This document shows, piece by piece, positions 34,138 to 42,132 of a stretch of 64,000 nt of DNA. Source of the DNA: Stagnihabitans sp043738565. GTDB taxonomy: Bacteria > Pseudomonadota > Alphaproteobacteria > Rhodobacterales > Rhodobacteraceae. The translations under genes were made by a program, and so were the position numbers. Below the pieces are notes generated by a model that did not search any database, was not told the DNA's origin, and worked only from the letters and a program-made list of their open reading frames with translations. Where the stretch lies: the NCBI GenBank assembly GCA_043738565.1, contig JAYUGA010000151.1:1-64000 (forward strand), written 5' to 3'. Position 1 is the first letter of the stretch; each line of letters opens with the position of its first letter.

Positions 34138-35643
34138 CTATTGCCCCAGCACCTTGATCCGGCCCTCCACCACCGGCTTCACCGTGCCCAGCTTCTCGAC
34201 ATAGGCCATCACGTCATTCGCCACCAATGCCCCCGCCCCGGTGTCATTGATCAGCTTGCCGCCGCCCAGGGCCGCATAGCCATCGCCGCCGCCCAGAATG
34301 TAGTCGTTGACCGCCACCTTGTAGAGCTTGTCCGCCGCCAGCGCCGCCCCGCCGACCAGCACCGATGACACCCGCTTGCCCGCCTCCGCCGAAGGATCAT
34401 AGACAAACGTCAGCCCCGAGACCTGCGGGAACCGCCCCGCGCCCTTTTCGACCTGGCTCACGCCATTCTCCAGCGCCGCCAGCAGTTGCGACCCCGGAAT
34501 TTCGGTCACTTGCGTCACATTGCCAAACGGCAGCTCGGTCAGAATGTCCCGCCGCGTCAGCCTGGCCCCCGCTTCATAGGTCCGGTCCGCCCGGATGCCG
34601 CCGCCATTCATGATCGCCACATCGGCCCCCGTGGCGGCCCGCATCGCATCGGCGATCAGATCGCCCATCGTCGATTCCTCGCCCCGCACCACATTGCGCC
34701 GCGAATCCATCGCGGTCTCCGCCGTGCCGATCTCGCGGTTCAGCGTGTCATCCAGCGTCTTCTGATAGCCGTCGACCAGGACCTGGGTCTCGGGGTCCGG
34801 GGTCACCGTGCTGGTGTCGATGAACCGGAACGTCGGCACCCATTTCACTACCCGTTTGCCGTCCTTCTCGGTCACATCCACCAGCAGATCCAGCGGTGCC
34901 AGAATCCGCGCGTCGATCGAGGTTTCGACATAGGCGGTGATCCCGTCATAAGAGGTGCCATAAGAATGGTCATCGCCCGACAGCAGCACGTCAAACGCCC
35001 TGGAGTGGATCATCTTCAAATCATTGTAGATATCGGTCTGCACCACGCCCACCACCAGATCGGCCCCGGCCGCCCGCGCATCCTTTGCCGCCGCAATCCC
35101 GGTCTCGACGGTGGATGAAAACACCAGATCGCCGGTGCTGGCCACCTCGGGCGAGGTGTCCTGCGCCACCGGAATCAGGGCAATCTTCAACCCCGCCACC
35201 TCCTTGACCATCACCCCGCCCAGACCCGCAATCGCCGAGCCGTCCTTGCCCGCAATATTCACCGCCGCCCACGGATATTTCGACGCCTTCATCTTCTGGG
35301 CAAAATTCTCCGGCCCGAAATCGAACTCATGGTTGCCCGGCACCGCCAGATCAAACGGCACCAGATTGGTCAGATCAATCGTGTTCTGGCCCTTGTCGAA
35401 CCCCGACAGCAGCGACGGCGACAGCATATCGCCATCGAACAGATACAAAGTGTTCGGATTGGCGGCGCGCTCGGCGCGGGCCACCGCATTCAGCCGCGCA
35501 AAGCCGCCCTGCTTGCCGTTGCCGGCAAAATTGTAGACATCCCCGACCCCCAACAGGGTCAGCTTGACCGTCTGGGCGCTGGCCGCTCCCGCCGCACAGC
35601 CACCTGCCAGCACTGCCACGATCAGACACTTTGATAAGGACAT
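34138..35643 (-). CDS. UshA-type 5'-nucleotidase/bifunctional metallophosphatase, periplasmic
   Basis: 501 aa from ATG 35643 with GGAG 7 nt upstream and a signal peptide (KCLIVAVLAGGCAAGAASAQ). The metallophosphatase half carries FDGDMLSPSLLSG, VPGNHEFDFGPE and LLSGDDHSYGTSYD. The C-terminal 5'-nucleotidase domain carries NGGGIRADRTYEAGA and PFGNVTQVTEIPGS. The usual first metal motif DxH (NDLHG) reads GDVYNFAGN, with Tyr in place of His. It hydrolyses extracellular nucleotides for phosphate and nucleoside scavenging. Divergent from the YbjQ gene. Confidence 0.9.
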   Translation of the reverse strand: MSLSKCLIVAVLAGGCAAGAASAQTVKLTLLGVGDVYNFAGNGKQGGFARLNAVARAERAANPNTLYLFDGDMLSPSLLSGFDKGQNTIDLTNLVPFDLAVPGNHEFDFGPENFAQKMKASKYPWAAVNIAGKDGSAIAGLGGVMVKEVAGLKIALIPVAQDTSPEVASTGDLVFSSTVETGIAAAKDARAAGADLVVGVVQTDIYNDLKMIHSRAFDVLLSGDDHSYGTSYDGITAYVETSIDARILAPLDLLVDVTEKDGKRVVKWVPTFRFIDTSTVTPDPETQVLVDGYQKTLDDTLNREIGTAETAMDSRRNVVRGEESTMGDLIADAMRAATGADVAIMNGGGIRADRTYEAGARLTRRDILTELPFGNVTQVTEIPGSQLLAALENGVSQVEKGAGRFPQVSGLTFVYDPSAEAGKRVSSVLVGGAALAADKLYKVAVNDYILGGGDGYAALGGGKLINDTGAGALVANDVMAYVEKLGTVKPVVEGRIKVLGQ

Positions 35644-35791
35644 GACACGACTCCTCCAATGGTTGATCGGATCAGACTGCGCCGGACCCGCGGCACTGTC
35701 AAAGCCTCGCCGGGTCACCCAACACCCTGATGACAGATTGACCGACGCCGCCCCATCGGGCATCACCGGCCAAACCATCAGGGGGCCGAAA

Positions 35792-36127
35792 ATGATCGTC
35801 ACCACCACCAACGACCTGCCCGGCTACCGCATTGTGAAAGTTCACGGCATCGCCCGCGGTCTGACGGTCCGCTCCCGCTCGGTCATCGGCAATCTGGGCG
35901 GCGCGATCCAGTCGATCTTCGGCGGCAACCTGTCGGTCTATACCAATCTTGCGGAGACCGCGCGGCAGGAAGCCTATGACATCCTGTGCCGCCATGCCGC
36001 GGATATGGGGGCCAACGCCATCATCGCCATGCGCTACGATGCCAACGAAATCATGGACGGCATCACCGAAGTCCTCGCCTACGGCACCGCCGTCACCGTG
36101 CAGGTTCAGACCGTGCAGGCGCCATAG
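35792..36127 (+). CDS. YbjQ/UPF0145 family protein
   Basis: 111 aa. The family pattern is obvious: MIVTTTNDLPGYRIVKVHGI, SIFGGNLSVYTNLAETARQE and MGANAIIAMRYDANEI. Pentameric YbjQ-like proteins are of unknown function; some are annotated as heavy-metal-binding without experimental support. The longer open frame from 35564 lies over the neighbouring gene's signal peptide and was not used. It ends directly before the DUF952 gene (adjacent codons), suggesting translational coupling. Confidence 0.9.
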   Translation: MIVTTTNDLPGYRIVKVHGIARGLTVRSRSVIGNLGGAIQSIFGGNLSVYTNLAETARQEAYDILCRHAADMGANAIIAMRYDANEIMDGITEVLAYGTAVTVQVQTVQAP

Positions 36128-36466
36128 ATGCTGATCTACAAGATCTTCCGCCGTGCCGAATGGAACGCCTTCCGCAGCGCAGGCGAAACGCCCGGGGCCC
36201 CCATCGACCTGACCGACGGCTATATCCACTTCTCCACCGCCGCCCAGGTCGCCCAGACCGCCGCCAAATACTTCGCCACCGAAAGCGATCTCGTGCTGCT
36301 GGCACTGGAGAGCGACCGCCTCGGCCCCAGCCTCAAATGGGAACCCGCAAGGGGAGGTGCGCTCTTTCCCCACCTCTACCGCCCCCTGACCCTCGCCGAT
36401 GTCCTGTATGACAAATCCCTTCCCCTGGGTGCCACCGGCCACATCTTCCCCGAGGGCGTGTTTTGA
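36128..36466 (+). CDS. DUF952 domain-containing protein
   Basis: 112 aa. It begins MLIYKIFRRAEWNAFRSAGE, continues DLTDGYIHFSTAAQVAQTAA, and ends LADVLYDKSLPLGATGHIFP. These are the conserved blocks of DUF952, related to glutathione S-transferase-like/ADP-ribosylation folds by structure and without a known activity. It starts immediately after the YbjQ stop; pyrD follows 181 nt later. Confidence 0.9.
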   Translation: MLIYKIFRRAEWNAFRSAGETPGAPIDLTDGYIHFSTAAQVAQTAAKYFATESDLVLLALESDRLGPSLKWEPARGGALFPHLYRPLTLADVLYDKSLPLGATGHIFPEGVF

Positions 36467-36559
36467 CCAGGCCCGCGCGCCTGCGCGCCCGCAGTCCGGC
36501 CCCTCCGCCGCCCGCTACCTTCCGCAAGACCACTGCCGTCTTGCCGGACCCGCTTGCAC

Positions 36560-36595
36560 TTGCCCTTTCCCAAATACTCCCGCCGGAGGCTCTTT
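36560..36595 (-). terminator. Terminator-like dispersed repeat between DUF952 and pyrD
   Basis: Leftward: GAGCCTCCGGCGGGAGTATT then TGGGAAAGGGCA. The CTCC/GGAG stem with a GGCG loop and the following T-rich run repeat the pattern seen after GNAT at 61800. Here it is antisense to both flanking genes. Confidence 0.5.
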
Positions 36596-36647
36596 CTGCC
36601 GTGATCAATCCGACCCACCCTTCGCCTTTCCGGGCACCGCACCTGCC

Positions 36648-37709
36648 ATGACCCTCACCGAACGTGCCGCCCTGACCCTGCTCCACCAACTCGACCCCGA
36701 AACCGCACATGCAATTTCCCTGAAAGCCCTGCAATGGGGCCTCACCCCGCAGCCTGGCCCCTTCACCACCCCCCGGCTCGCCACCACCATCGCCGGCCTG
36801 AACCTGCCCAACCCGATCGGCCTCGCCGCCGGTTTCGACAAGAACGCCACCGCCGTAGCGCCCCTCAGCCGCGCGGGCTTCGGCTTCATCGAGGTCGGTG
36901 CCGCCACCCCCCGCCCGCAAGACGGCAATTCCAGACCCCGCCTCTACCGCCTTACGCAAGACCGCGCCGCCATCAACCGCTTCGGCTTCAACAACCAGGG
37001 TGCTGCGGTCATCGCCGCCCGCCTGCAAACCCGCCAACGCACCAATGTCCCCGTCGGCCTCAACCTCGGCGCCAACAAAGACAGCCCCGACCGCGCCGCC
37101 GATTTTGCCCGCGTCCTCGCCCTCTGCGGCCCCCATGTCGATTTCGCCACCGTCAACGTCTCCTCCCCCAACACCGAACGCCTGCGAGATCTGCAAGGCC
37201 GCGCCGCCCTGACCACCCTTTTGACATTGGTGATGGAAACCCGCGCCAACTTGCCTCGACCCATCCCGATCTTCCTGAAGATCGCCCCCGACCTGACCGA
37301 CCATGACCTCATGGAAATCGCCGAAACCGCCCTGACCGCCGGCATCGCCGGCATCATCGCCACCAACACCACGATCACCCGCGCCGGTCTCACCGACCCG
37401 CAGCGCAGCCAATCCGGCGGCCTGTCCGGCGCACCGCTGTTCGAGAAATCGACCCGCACCCTCGCCCGCCTGTCCCACCTGACCACCGACAAACTCCCCC
37501 TGATCGGCACCGGCGGCATTGCCACCCCCGAACAAGCCTATGCCAAGATCCGCGCCGGAGCCGCTGCCGTGCAATTCTACACCGCGATGGTCTACGAGGG
37601 CCTGTCGCTGGCCACCCACCTCGCCCGGGGCCTGGATGCCCTGCTGCAACGCGACGGTTTCACCAATGTCGCGCAAGCCACGGGACTCGATCGCAACCTT
37701 TGGCTCTGA
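36648..37709 (+). CDS. pyrD: Dihydroorotate dehydrogenase (quinone), class 2
   Basis: 353 aa from ATG 36648 (MTLTERAALTLLHQLDPETA). FMN- and substrate-binding motifs: GLAAGFDKNATAVAPLSRAG, FIEVGAATPRPQDGN, INRFGFNNQG, NVSSPNTERLRDLQG, LKIAPDLTD, and ATNTTITR. It oxidises dihydroorotate in pyrimidine synthesis at the inner membrane, using ubiquinone. The N terminus has the membrane-associating helices of class 2. A dispersed hairpin repeat follows 9 nt after its stop and probably terminates the transcript. Confidence 0.96.
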   Translation: MTLTERAALTLLHQLDPETAHAISLKALQWGLTPQPGPFTTPRLATTIAGLNLPNPIGLAAGFDKNATAVAPLSRAGFGFIEVGAATPRPQDGNSRPRLYRLTQDRAAINRFGFNNQGAAVIAARLQTRQRTNVPVGLNLGANKDSPDRAADFARVLALCGPHVDFATVNVSSPNTERLRDLQGRAALTTLLTLVMETRANLPRPIPIFLKIAPDLTDHDLMEIAETALTAGIAGIIATNTTITRAGLTDPQRSQSGGLSGAPLFEKSTRTLARLSHLTTDKLPLIGTGGIATPEQAYAKIRAGAAAVQFYTAMVYEGLSLATHLARGLDALLQRDGFTNVAQATGLDRNLWL

Positions 37710-37718
37710 TCCAAACCG

Positions 37719-37773
37719 CCGGGGGATTTCACATCCCCCGGACCCCCTGCGGGATATTTTTGAGCAAATGAAT
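37719..37773 (+). terminator. Dispersed hairpin repeat/terminator after pyrD
   Basis: CCGGGGGAT / ATCCCCCGG hairpin with loop TTCAC, then ACCCCCTGCGGGATATTTTT and GAGCAAATGAA. The strong stem and T-run match an intrinsic terminator. It pairs in inverted orientation with the copy at 37895-37948. Confidence 0.75.
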
Positions 37774-37782
37774 GTAAGGATT

Positions 37783-37890
37783 GCTTAACCATTCTTTGCG
37801 AAGCTGAACCCGCCGTACAGGGAGGGATCCCGATGGCGGTAGCGAGTGAAAGAGCCCCTGCCCCGGTGCTACGGGGCAGGGCGTCGCTGG
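37783..37890 (+). ncRNA. Candidate small RNA or leader between two inverted repeats
   Basis: The 110 nt contain TTAACCATT (CtrA-like half site), a strong GGAGGG, and a 10-bp hairpin whose core is CTGCCCCG, loop GTGCTA, CGGGGCAG (37858-37879), followed by CCCCTTTT. A short frame starting at 37833 runs straight into the flanking repeat and is not convincing as a protein. The segment is enclosed by two copies of the dispersed repeat facing each other. It could be an untranslated RNA, a leader or simply spacer. Expression evidence is needed; this is inference. Confidence 0.3.
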
Positions 37891-37894
37891 CCCC

Positions 37895-37948
37895 TTTTCA
37901 TTTGCTCAGAAATATCCCACGGGGGTCTGGGGGTGTGAAACCCCCAGC
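37895..37948 (-). terminator. Dispersed hairpin repeat/terminator after the Lrp-like gene
   Basis: Leftward: GCTGGGGGTTTCACACCCCC, then AGACCCCCGTGGGATATTTC and TGAGCAAATG. Nearly the same sequence as the pyrD copy but on the other strand, downstream of the helicase/Lrp-like pair, so it can serve that transcript. Confidence 0.7.
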
Positions 37949-37992
37949 GTTTTCCATTGGCCCCGCCGCACCCGATTTGCACCGGAGTGTCA

Positions 37993-38011
37993 GGTGCGTG
38001 ATCCACGCACC
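37993..38011. repeat. Short palindromic repeat GGTGCGTG-ATC-CACGCACC
   Basis: Perfect 8-bp arms with a 3-nt loop, 7 nt beyond the stop of the Lrp-like gene. Its arm partly resembles that of the 28-bp palindromes (GGTGCGTC), so it may belong to the same REP-like family or act as a first terminator hairpin. Confidence 0.65.
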
Positions 38012-38018
38012 CTCCGCT

Positions 38019-38255
38019 TCAGAACGCCTTGAACGTCATCGTGGTCAGCGTCCGCACGATCCCCGGAATGTCGAACAGCTTGTCGGACAGGTAGTGCCCG
38101 ACATCATCCTCGTCCGGGATATAGACCTTGGCGATCAGATCATACTCGCCGCTGGTCGAATACAACTCGCTCACCACTTCGCGGTCATAGATTGCATTCG
38201 CCACCTCATAGGTCTTGCCGGGGGTGCAGCGGAACTGGACGAATACGCAAATCAT
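38019..38255 (-). CDS. Stand-alone Lrp/AsnC ligand-binding (RAM) domain protein
   Basis: 78 aa, containing only the effector-binding alpha-beta domain of Lrp/AsnC regulators (MICVFVQFRCTPGKTYEVAN, SELYSTSGEYDLIAKVYIPD, IPGIVRTLTTMTFKAF), without the HTH. Such RAM-domain proteins can bind amino acids and sometimes modulate full-length Lrp partners. The ATG is preceded by AAGGGAG at 7 nt; this lies inside the end of the helicase gene, and the two genes overlap by 50 nt, so translation is coupled. Confidence 0.9.
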   Translation of the reverse strand: MICVFVQFRCTPGKTYEVANAIYDREVVSELYSTSGEYDLIAKVYIPDEDDVGHYLSDKLFDIPGIVRTLTTMTFKAF

Positions 38256-39810
38256 CGGTATCTCCCTTTGCCCGATCCCAATCCTGCGCCACCGGGTCCA
38301 GCAAGGTCAACACCGGCGTCGTCCGCAAATCCGCGACCGTCAAGGCCCGCTTCGGTCGCGCCAGACTGCTGCGCACCACCCAGTGCAGCCGCTTTTCCGC
38401 CCGGGTGATCGCCACATAAGCCAGCCGCTTCCACAACGGCATCCCCGCCTCGCTGCGCCCCGCCATCGCCGCTGCATACAGATCCGGCGCAAAGACCTGC
38501 ACATCCTCCCATTGCGACCCCTGCGCCTTGTGGATCGTCACCGCAGCACCATGCAGAAACGCCGCCCCCATCTTGGCGGCAGAGGGGATGAACGGCTCTG
38601 CCTCCCCCGGCTTCTCGATCTTGATGATCGCGGCCGCCGACAGTTGCGGATCCTCCGCCCCCACCACATGCAGCCTGGCGAAGCCGTCGGCTTTGCCCGG
38701 CCCGAGATAGATCACCTGCGCCCCCTTGATCAGGCCGCGCGCCTCCAGATCAATCCGCTTCTTGCGGTGCTTCAAGGGCAGCTCGATCCCGTCGCAGATC
38801 AAGGGCTCACCCGGAATCAGTTCCAGCTCCGGGCAGCCATGCCCCGCCCGGAACGCCTGAATCAGCTTGATCCGCGTCACGTTGCGCCACACCAGAACCG
38901 GCGAGCGCGCCATCAGATCACTGTCCACCCGCTCGGCCCAGACTACCCGCTCGTCCCGCGCCGACGCCTGCCGCACCAGCGCCTCGAAATCGCCAAAGCC
39001 GATCTCGTCATCGCCCAAAGCATGGGCCAGGTCGAGGATCGGATTATCCTCGGCCTGGCGGTGGATGCGGTGCAGCACCAGCTTACGGCTGTCGCCCAGC
39101 TTGTCGAACACCATCTCGCCCGACGCCCCCACCGGAGCAAGTTGCGCCGGGTCGCCAAACAGCACCAGCGTCGGGAAAATCTCGCGCAGATCGTCCAGCG
39201 CCTTCTGGTCGAGCATCGAGCTTTCGTCGACAAACCCCACGTCCAGCGACTCCTCGCGCCGCTTCCAGCCCTGGATGAAATCCGACCCGCGCAACCCCGC
39301 CGCCGCCAGTGCACCCGGTATCGACGGCACAACCGCGTAAAACGCGTGCGCCCGGTCCAGCGCCAGTTCGGTCAGCCCCTCCACCGCCGGACGCGGCGCC
39401 TGCCCCGCCAGCCATTCGGCGATCTTCTCATATTGCGGATCATAGACCGGGGTATAAAGTATCCGGTGGATCGTCGTCGCCGGAACCCCGCGCAGCCGCA
39501 GCACGCTTGCCGCCTTGTTGGTCGGGGCCAGCACCGCCAAAGTCCGGCGGTCGCGGCGCTTGCGGCTCTCGAAATCGCCCGAGACGATATCGACCCCGGC
39601 CCCCTTCAGCGCCCGGTACAGGCTGGCCAGCAGCATGGTCTTGCCCGACCCCGCCTTGCCGACCACGGCCAGCACGCTCGCGCGGCCCTCGGCGCGCGGG
39701 GTCAGCCCGCCCGCATCCAGATCAATCCCCATGCCGAACAATTCCGCCGCGACCCGGTCAAACGCCTCGGCCTGGTCGGCGGAAAAGGTAATCAGCGCTT
39801 CAGATTGCAT
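38206..39810 (-). CDS. ATP-dependent RecD-like DNA helicase (superfamily 1)
   Basis: 534 aa from ATG 39810 (MQSEALITFSADQAEAFDRV). Motifs: Walker A VVGKAGSGKTMLLASLY, VLAPTNKAASVLRLRG (Ia), GFVDESSMLDQKAL (II), LFGDPAQLAPVG (III), and at the C terminus VTIHKAQGSQWEDVQVFAP with VAITRAEKRLHWVVR (V/VI). This is the AAA_30/UvrD_C_2 arrangement of RecD2-like helicases and relaxase-type enzymes, without RecB or RecC nearby. It is likely a stand-alone repair helicase. The last 50 nt overlap the Lrp-like gene in another frame. Confidence 0.88.
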   Translation of the reverse strand: MQSEALITFSADQAEAFDRVAAELFGMGIDLDAGGLTPRAEGRASVLAVVGKAGSGKTMLLASLYRALKGAGVDIVSGDFESRKRRDRRTLAVLAPTNKAASVLRLRGVPATTIHRILYTPVYDPQYEKIAEWLAGQAPRPAVEGLTELALDRAHAFYAVVPSIPGALAAAGLRGSDFIQGWKRREESLDVGFVDESSMLDQKALDDLREIFPTLVLFGDPAQLAPVGASGEMVFDKLGDSRKLVLHRIHRQAEDNPILDLAHALGDDEIGFGDFEALVRQASARDERVVWAERVDSDLMARSPVLVWRNVTRIKLIQAFRAGHGCPELELIPGEPLICDGIELPLKHRKKRIDLEARGLIKGAQVIYLGPGKADGFARLHVVGAEDPQLSAAAIIKIEKPGEAEPFIPSAAKMGAAFLHGAAVTIHKAQGSQWEDVQVFAPDLYAAAMAGRSEAGMPLWKRLAYVAITRAEKRLHWVVRSSLARPKRALTVADLRTTPVLTLLDPVAQDWDRAKGDTDDLRIRPVPLHPRQDL

Positions 39811-39858
39811 GGCGCGACCATAAGCGAGCTCACCGCCAAGGGCTAGACCATCCAAATC

Positions 39859-40044
39859 CTAATGCGCCTTGCCCCTGGCCATTATGCCGCCCGCCTCGCC
39901 CAAGGACTGCTGACCTGACGCCGCAATCTCCAACTGGGCCACGCGCAGCGCTTCGTCGGCCTTGCTGGCCAGCGCGGCAAGGCCGTTCGCACGCGCATAG
40001 GACGACAAGTCCCGCAAGACTTCGAGTATCCACTCATGACCCAT
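39859..40044 (-). CDS. Small conserved hypothetical protein
   Basis: 61 aa, MGHEWILEVLRDLSSYARAN then GLAALASKADEALRVAQLEI. The ATG at 40044 has GAGG 5 nt upstream; a GTG at 40050 would add two residues. The sequence looks like a short helical hairpin of a type I associate with Rhodobacteraceae, without known function. Its stop is 49 nt from the helicase start, so the two may be co-transcribed. Confidence 0.65.
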   Translation of the reverse strand: MGHEWILEVLRDLSSYARANGLAALASKADEALRVAQLEIAASGQQSLGEAGGIMARGKAH

Positions 40045-40197
40045 GCACACCTCGATGAGAATTGTTTCGCGATTAGCAACAATGCCCGGCCTGACCCTGA
40101 CAGCATCTTGAAAGACTTCAACAGCCTTCCAGCTAATTTTCAGCTAACAAAGCAGAAAGCCGCCGCATCTATCGGCGGCCTCAGCGGCGGCCGGTGC

Positions 40198-41544
40198 CTA
40201 TCGCGCCGCCAGGCGCTGCAAAACCGCCGAGGCGTAGTAGTCGCAAATCCGCTGGCCCTGCGGCAAGACCCGCAAATCCACCGCCACCAGCCCGCGCCCG
40301 ACCAGTGCCGCCAACCCCTCGCCCAGCGTAGCCGCCATGCCTTGCGGCGGCAGCTTCAACACCGCGCCCACCGCGACCAGCTCTGCCGCCAGACGCGCCA
40401 TGACGACCAACAGCGCCTCGCGCGTGGCCGGGGTCTCGCGCAGCGCCGCCGCCACCAGCGCCACCGGCACCACCGGCACCACAAGGCCGATCGCCTGCAT
40501 CAGGTGTTGCCCAAGATCCTCCGCCGTGGCCGCCGGCGCAGCACCGCGAAACGCCGCCAGCGATACCGGCCTCCCGAACGCCGCCGCCGCCGTGCCAAAG
40601 CCCTTGAACCGCCGCAGCGCGATCCGCCCCAGCGTGGTCAGTGTAAACCCGATGATCGACAAGGGCTTGCCATCAAACCGCCGGTTGCCCGCCTGCGCCG
40701 CATCGGTCAGCATCCGGTCCTCCAGCACCCGGTCATAGGCCAGACCTACCGGCACGAACACCACGTCCCGTGCGCTGTCCCCCGCCATGATGTAACTCAG
40801 CAACCCCAGCCTGGCCGGGCCCACCCGGCCATCCAGCGAAAGTCCGCCTTCGGGGAAAATCGCCTGGGTGATCCCTTCCGCCGTCGCCATCTGCACATAG
40901 CGCGCCAGCACCCTGCGGTACAAAGCGTTGCGCGACGACCGCCTTATGAAATAGGCCCCCATCGCCCGGATCAGCCCCGACATCGGCCAGAAATGCGCCC
41001 ATTCGCCGACCGCATAGGAGATTGAGGCCCGCCCCGCCACCAGCCATGTCACCAGCACATAATCCATGTTGCTGCGATGGTTCATCACGAAAATCACCGT
41101 GGCGCGCGGGTCAATCCCGCGCAAAGCCAGGTCGATCCGGCCAAACCGCACCCGGTACAACGCCCGGCTCAGCCAGCGCGCCAGCCGTATTGCCACGCCG
41201 AAATACAGCGTCGTCGAAAATCCCGGCACAATTTCCCGCGCATAGCGCCGCGCTTCCTCAAAGGCGACCGACCCCGGCATACCGGTTTCGGTGGCATGTT
41301 CGCTGACCGCCTCCAGCACGCGCGCATCATAGATCAGCCGCGCAATCCGGTCCTGCCGCTCGGCCAGCTTGAACAGGTCAATCGGGCGGTCCAGTCTTTG
41401 GTTCAGCCGCGCCAAAACGCGTTCCATCCGGCGGCGCAGGAACCAACGCACCGACGGGAATAGAAAATTCGACGCAAACGCCATCAACGCAAACGCGATG
41501 ATCAGAACAAACAGCCACAGCGGCACGGCAACAGGCGCGGTCAT
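40198..41544 (-). CDS. PlsB-like glycerol-3-phosphate/lysophosphatidate acyltransferase
   Basis: 448 aa. An N-terminal membrane helix (PLWLFVLIIAFALMAFASNF) precedes the acyltransferase blocks: VMNHRSNMDYVLVTWL (HX4D), GAYFIRRSSRNALYRRV, AIFPEGGLSLDGR and VVFVPVGLAYDRVLED. Their order and the downstream alpha-helical C terminus fit glycerophosphate acyltransferases of the PlsB group rather than the short PlsC. Role: first acylation in phospholipid synthesis at the inner membrane. It is a monocistronic leftward gene with a 138-nt spacer below it. Confidence 0.85.
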   Translation of the reverse strand: MTAPVAVPLWLFVLIIAFALMAFASNFLFPSVRWFLRRRMERVLARLNQRLDRPIDLFKLAERQDRIARLIYDARVLEAVSEHATETGMPGSVAFEEARRYAREIVPGFSTTLYFGVAIRLARWLSRALYRVRFGRIDLALRGIDPRATVIFVMNHRSNMDYVLVTWLVAGRASISYAVGEWAHFWPMSGLIRAMGAYFIRRSSRNALYRRVLARYVQMATAEGITQAIFPEGGLSLDGRVGPARLGLLSYIMAGDSARDVVFVPVGLAYDRVLEDRMLTDAAQAGNRRFDGKPLSIIGFTLTTLGRIALRRFKGFGTAAAAFGRPVSLAAFRGAAPAATAEDLGQHLMQAIGLVVPVVPVALVAAALRETPATREALLVVMARLAAELVAVGAVLKLPPQGMAATLGEGLAALVGRGLVAVDLRVLPQGQRICDYYASAVLQRLAAR

Positions 41545-41587
41545 GCGCCAGTCATGGCACGAGCGTTACACCACCGCAAACCCGCGT

Positions 41588-41923
41588 CTATTCGGTGTAA
41601 TAGTAATCGCCGATCTCGCAGACGTTGACATGGTCTTTCTCCAGAACCGACCCGTCAGAGAATTCGGCGCGGAAGTCGAAATCGCAATAGCCATAGTTGT
41701 TGTCGAAGTTCAGGTTCATCGCCGCACCATCTTCCAGCGTCGAATCGCCCATCACGTCACTGCCCCACCGCGAGGCCCCCGAGTTAGTGCTGTAGAACCG
41801 ATAGATCGTCACACCTGTGCCGTTGTGGATGGTGACATTGCGGTCAGTCGCGGCGGCGCTCAGGGTTGACGCAGCCAACAGGAAGGCTGCGGTGGTCAGG
41901 CGAAGCCCGGTGGTGGGTAGCAT
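41588..41923 (-). CDS. Small secreted protein of unknown function
   Basis: 111 aa. The start at 41923 (MLPTTGLRLTTAAFLLAAST) has GGAGG 8 nt upstream; an earlier ATG at 41938 sits on that ribosome-binding site. A signal peptide with cleavage near SAAATD is followed by a beta-rich domain: RNVTIHNGTGVTIYRFYSTN, GAAMNLNFDNNYGYCDFDF and SVLEKDHVNVCEIGDYYYTE, with two Cys probably bridged. The pattern is known to me from small exported alphaproteobacterial proteins without a function. Lies alone between the acyltransferase and the GH3 enzyme. Confidence 0.75.
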   Translation of the reverse strand: MLPTTGLRLTTAAFLLAASTLSAAATDRNVTIHNGTGVTIYRFYSTNSGASRWGSDVMGDSTLEDGAAMNLNFDNNYGYCDFDFRAEFSDGSVLEKDHVNVCEIGDYYYTE

Positions 41924-42038
41924 GAGTTTTTCCTCCATGTTTGTTTCACAATGACGGGGACTCTAAAGAATAAGCGGCCCATTTCAAGGCGGCATTCCGG
42001 CCGAAATCATCCAGGGCCGATCGCGACCACCCGCTCCT

Positions 42039-42098
42039 CAAGCCGAAGGAGCTTTCGTCGCGGGCGTGAAGAAAGCCTTCTTCAGGCTTGCTGAACGC
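42039..42098 (+). repeat. Degenerate 60-nt repeat, copy A
   Basis: Shares about three quarters of positions with 50496-50556, including the core CGCGGGCGTG(A/T)AGAAA and AGGCTTG(C/A)TGAA. Both copies lie in gene-free spacers. The nature (relic of a mobile gene end or an intergenic repeat) is unknown. Confidence 0.55.
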
Positions 42099-42132
42099 CG
42101 CTTGCAGCGGGCAAGCTGAACCGCAAACCGCC

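Noticed and set aside
37833..38408. 191-codon frame starting after GGAGGG
   Set aside because: It runs through a dispersed repeat and the antisense of the Lrp-like gene; only the first codons have a good ribosome-binding site.
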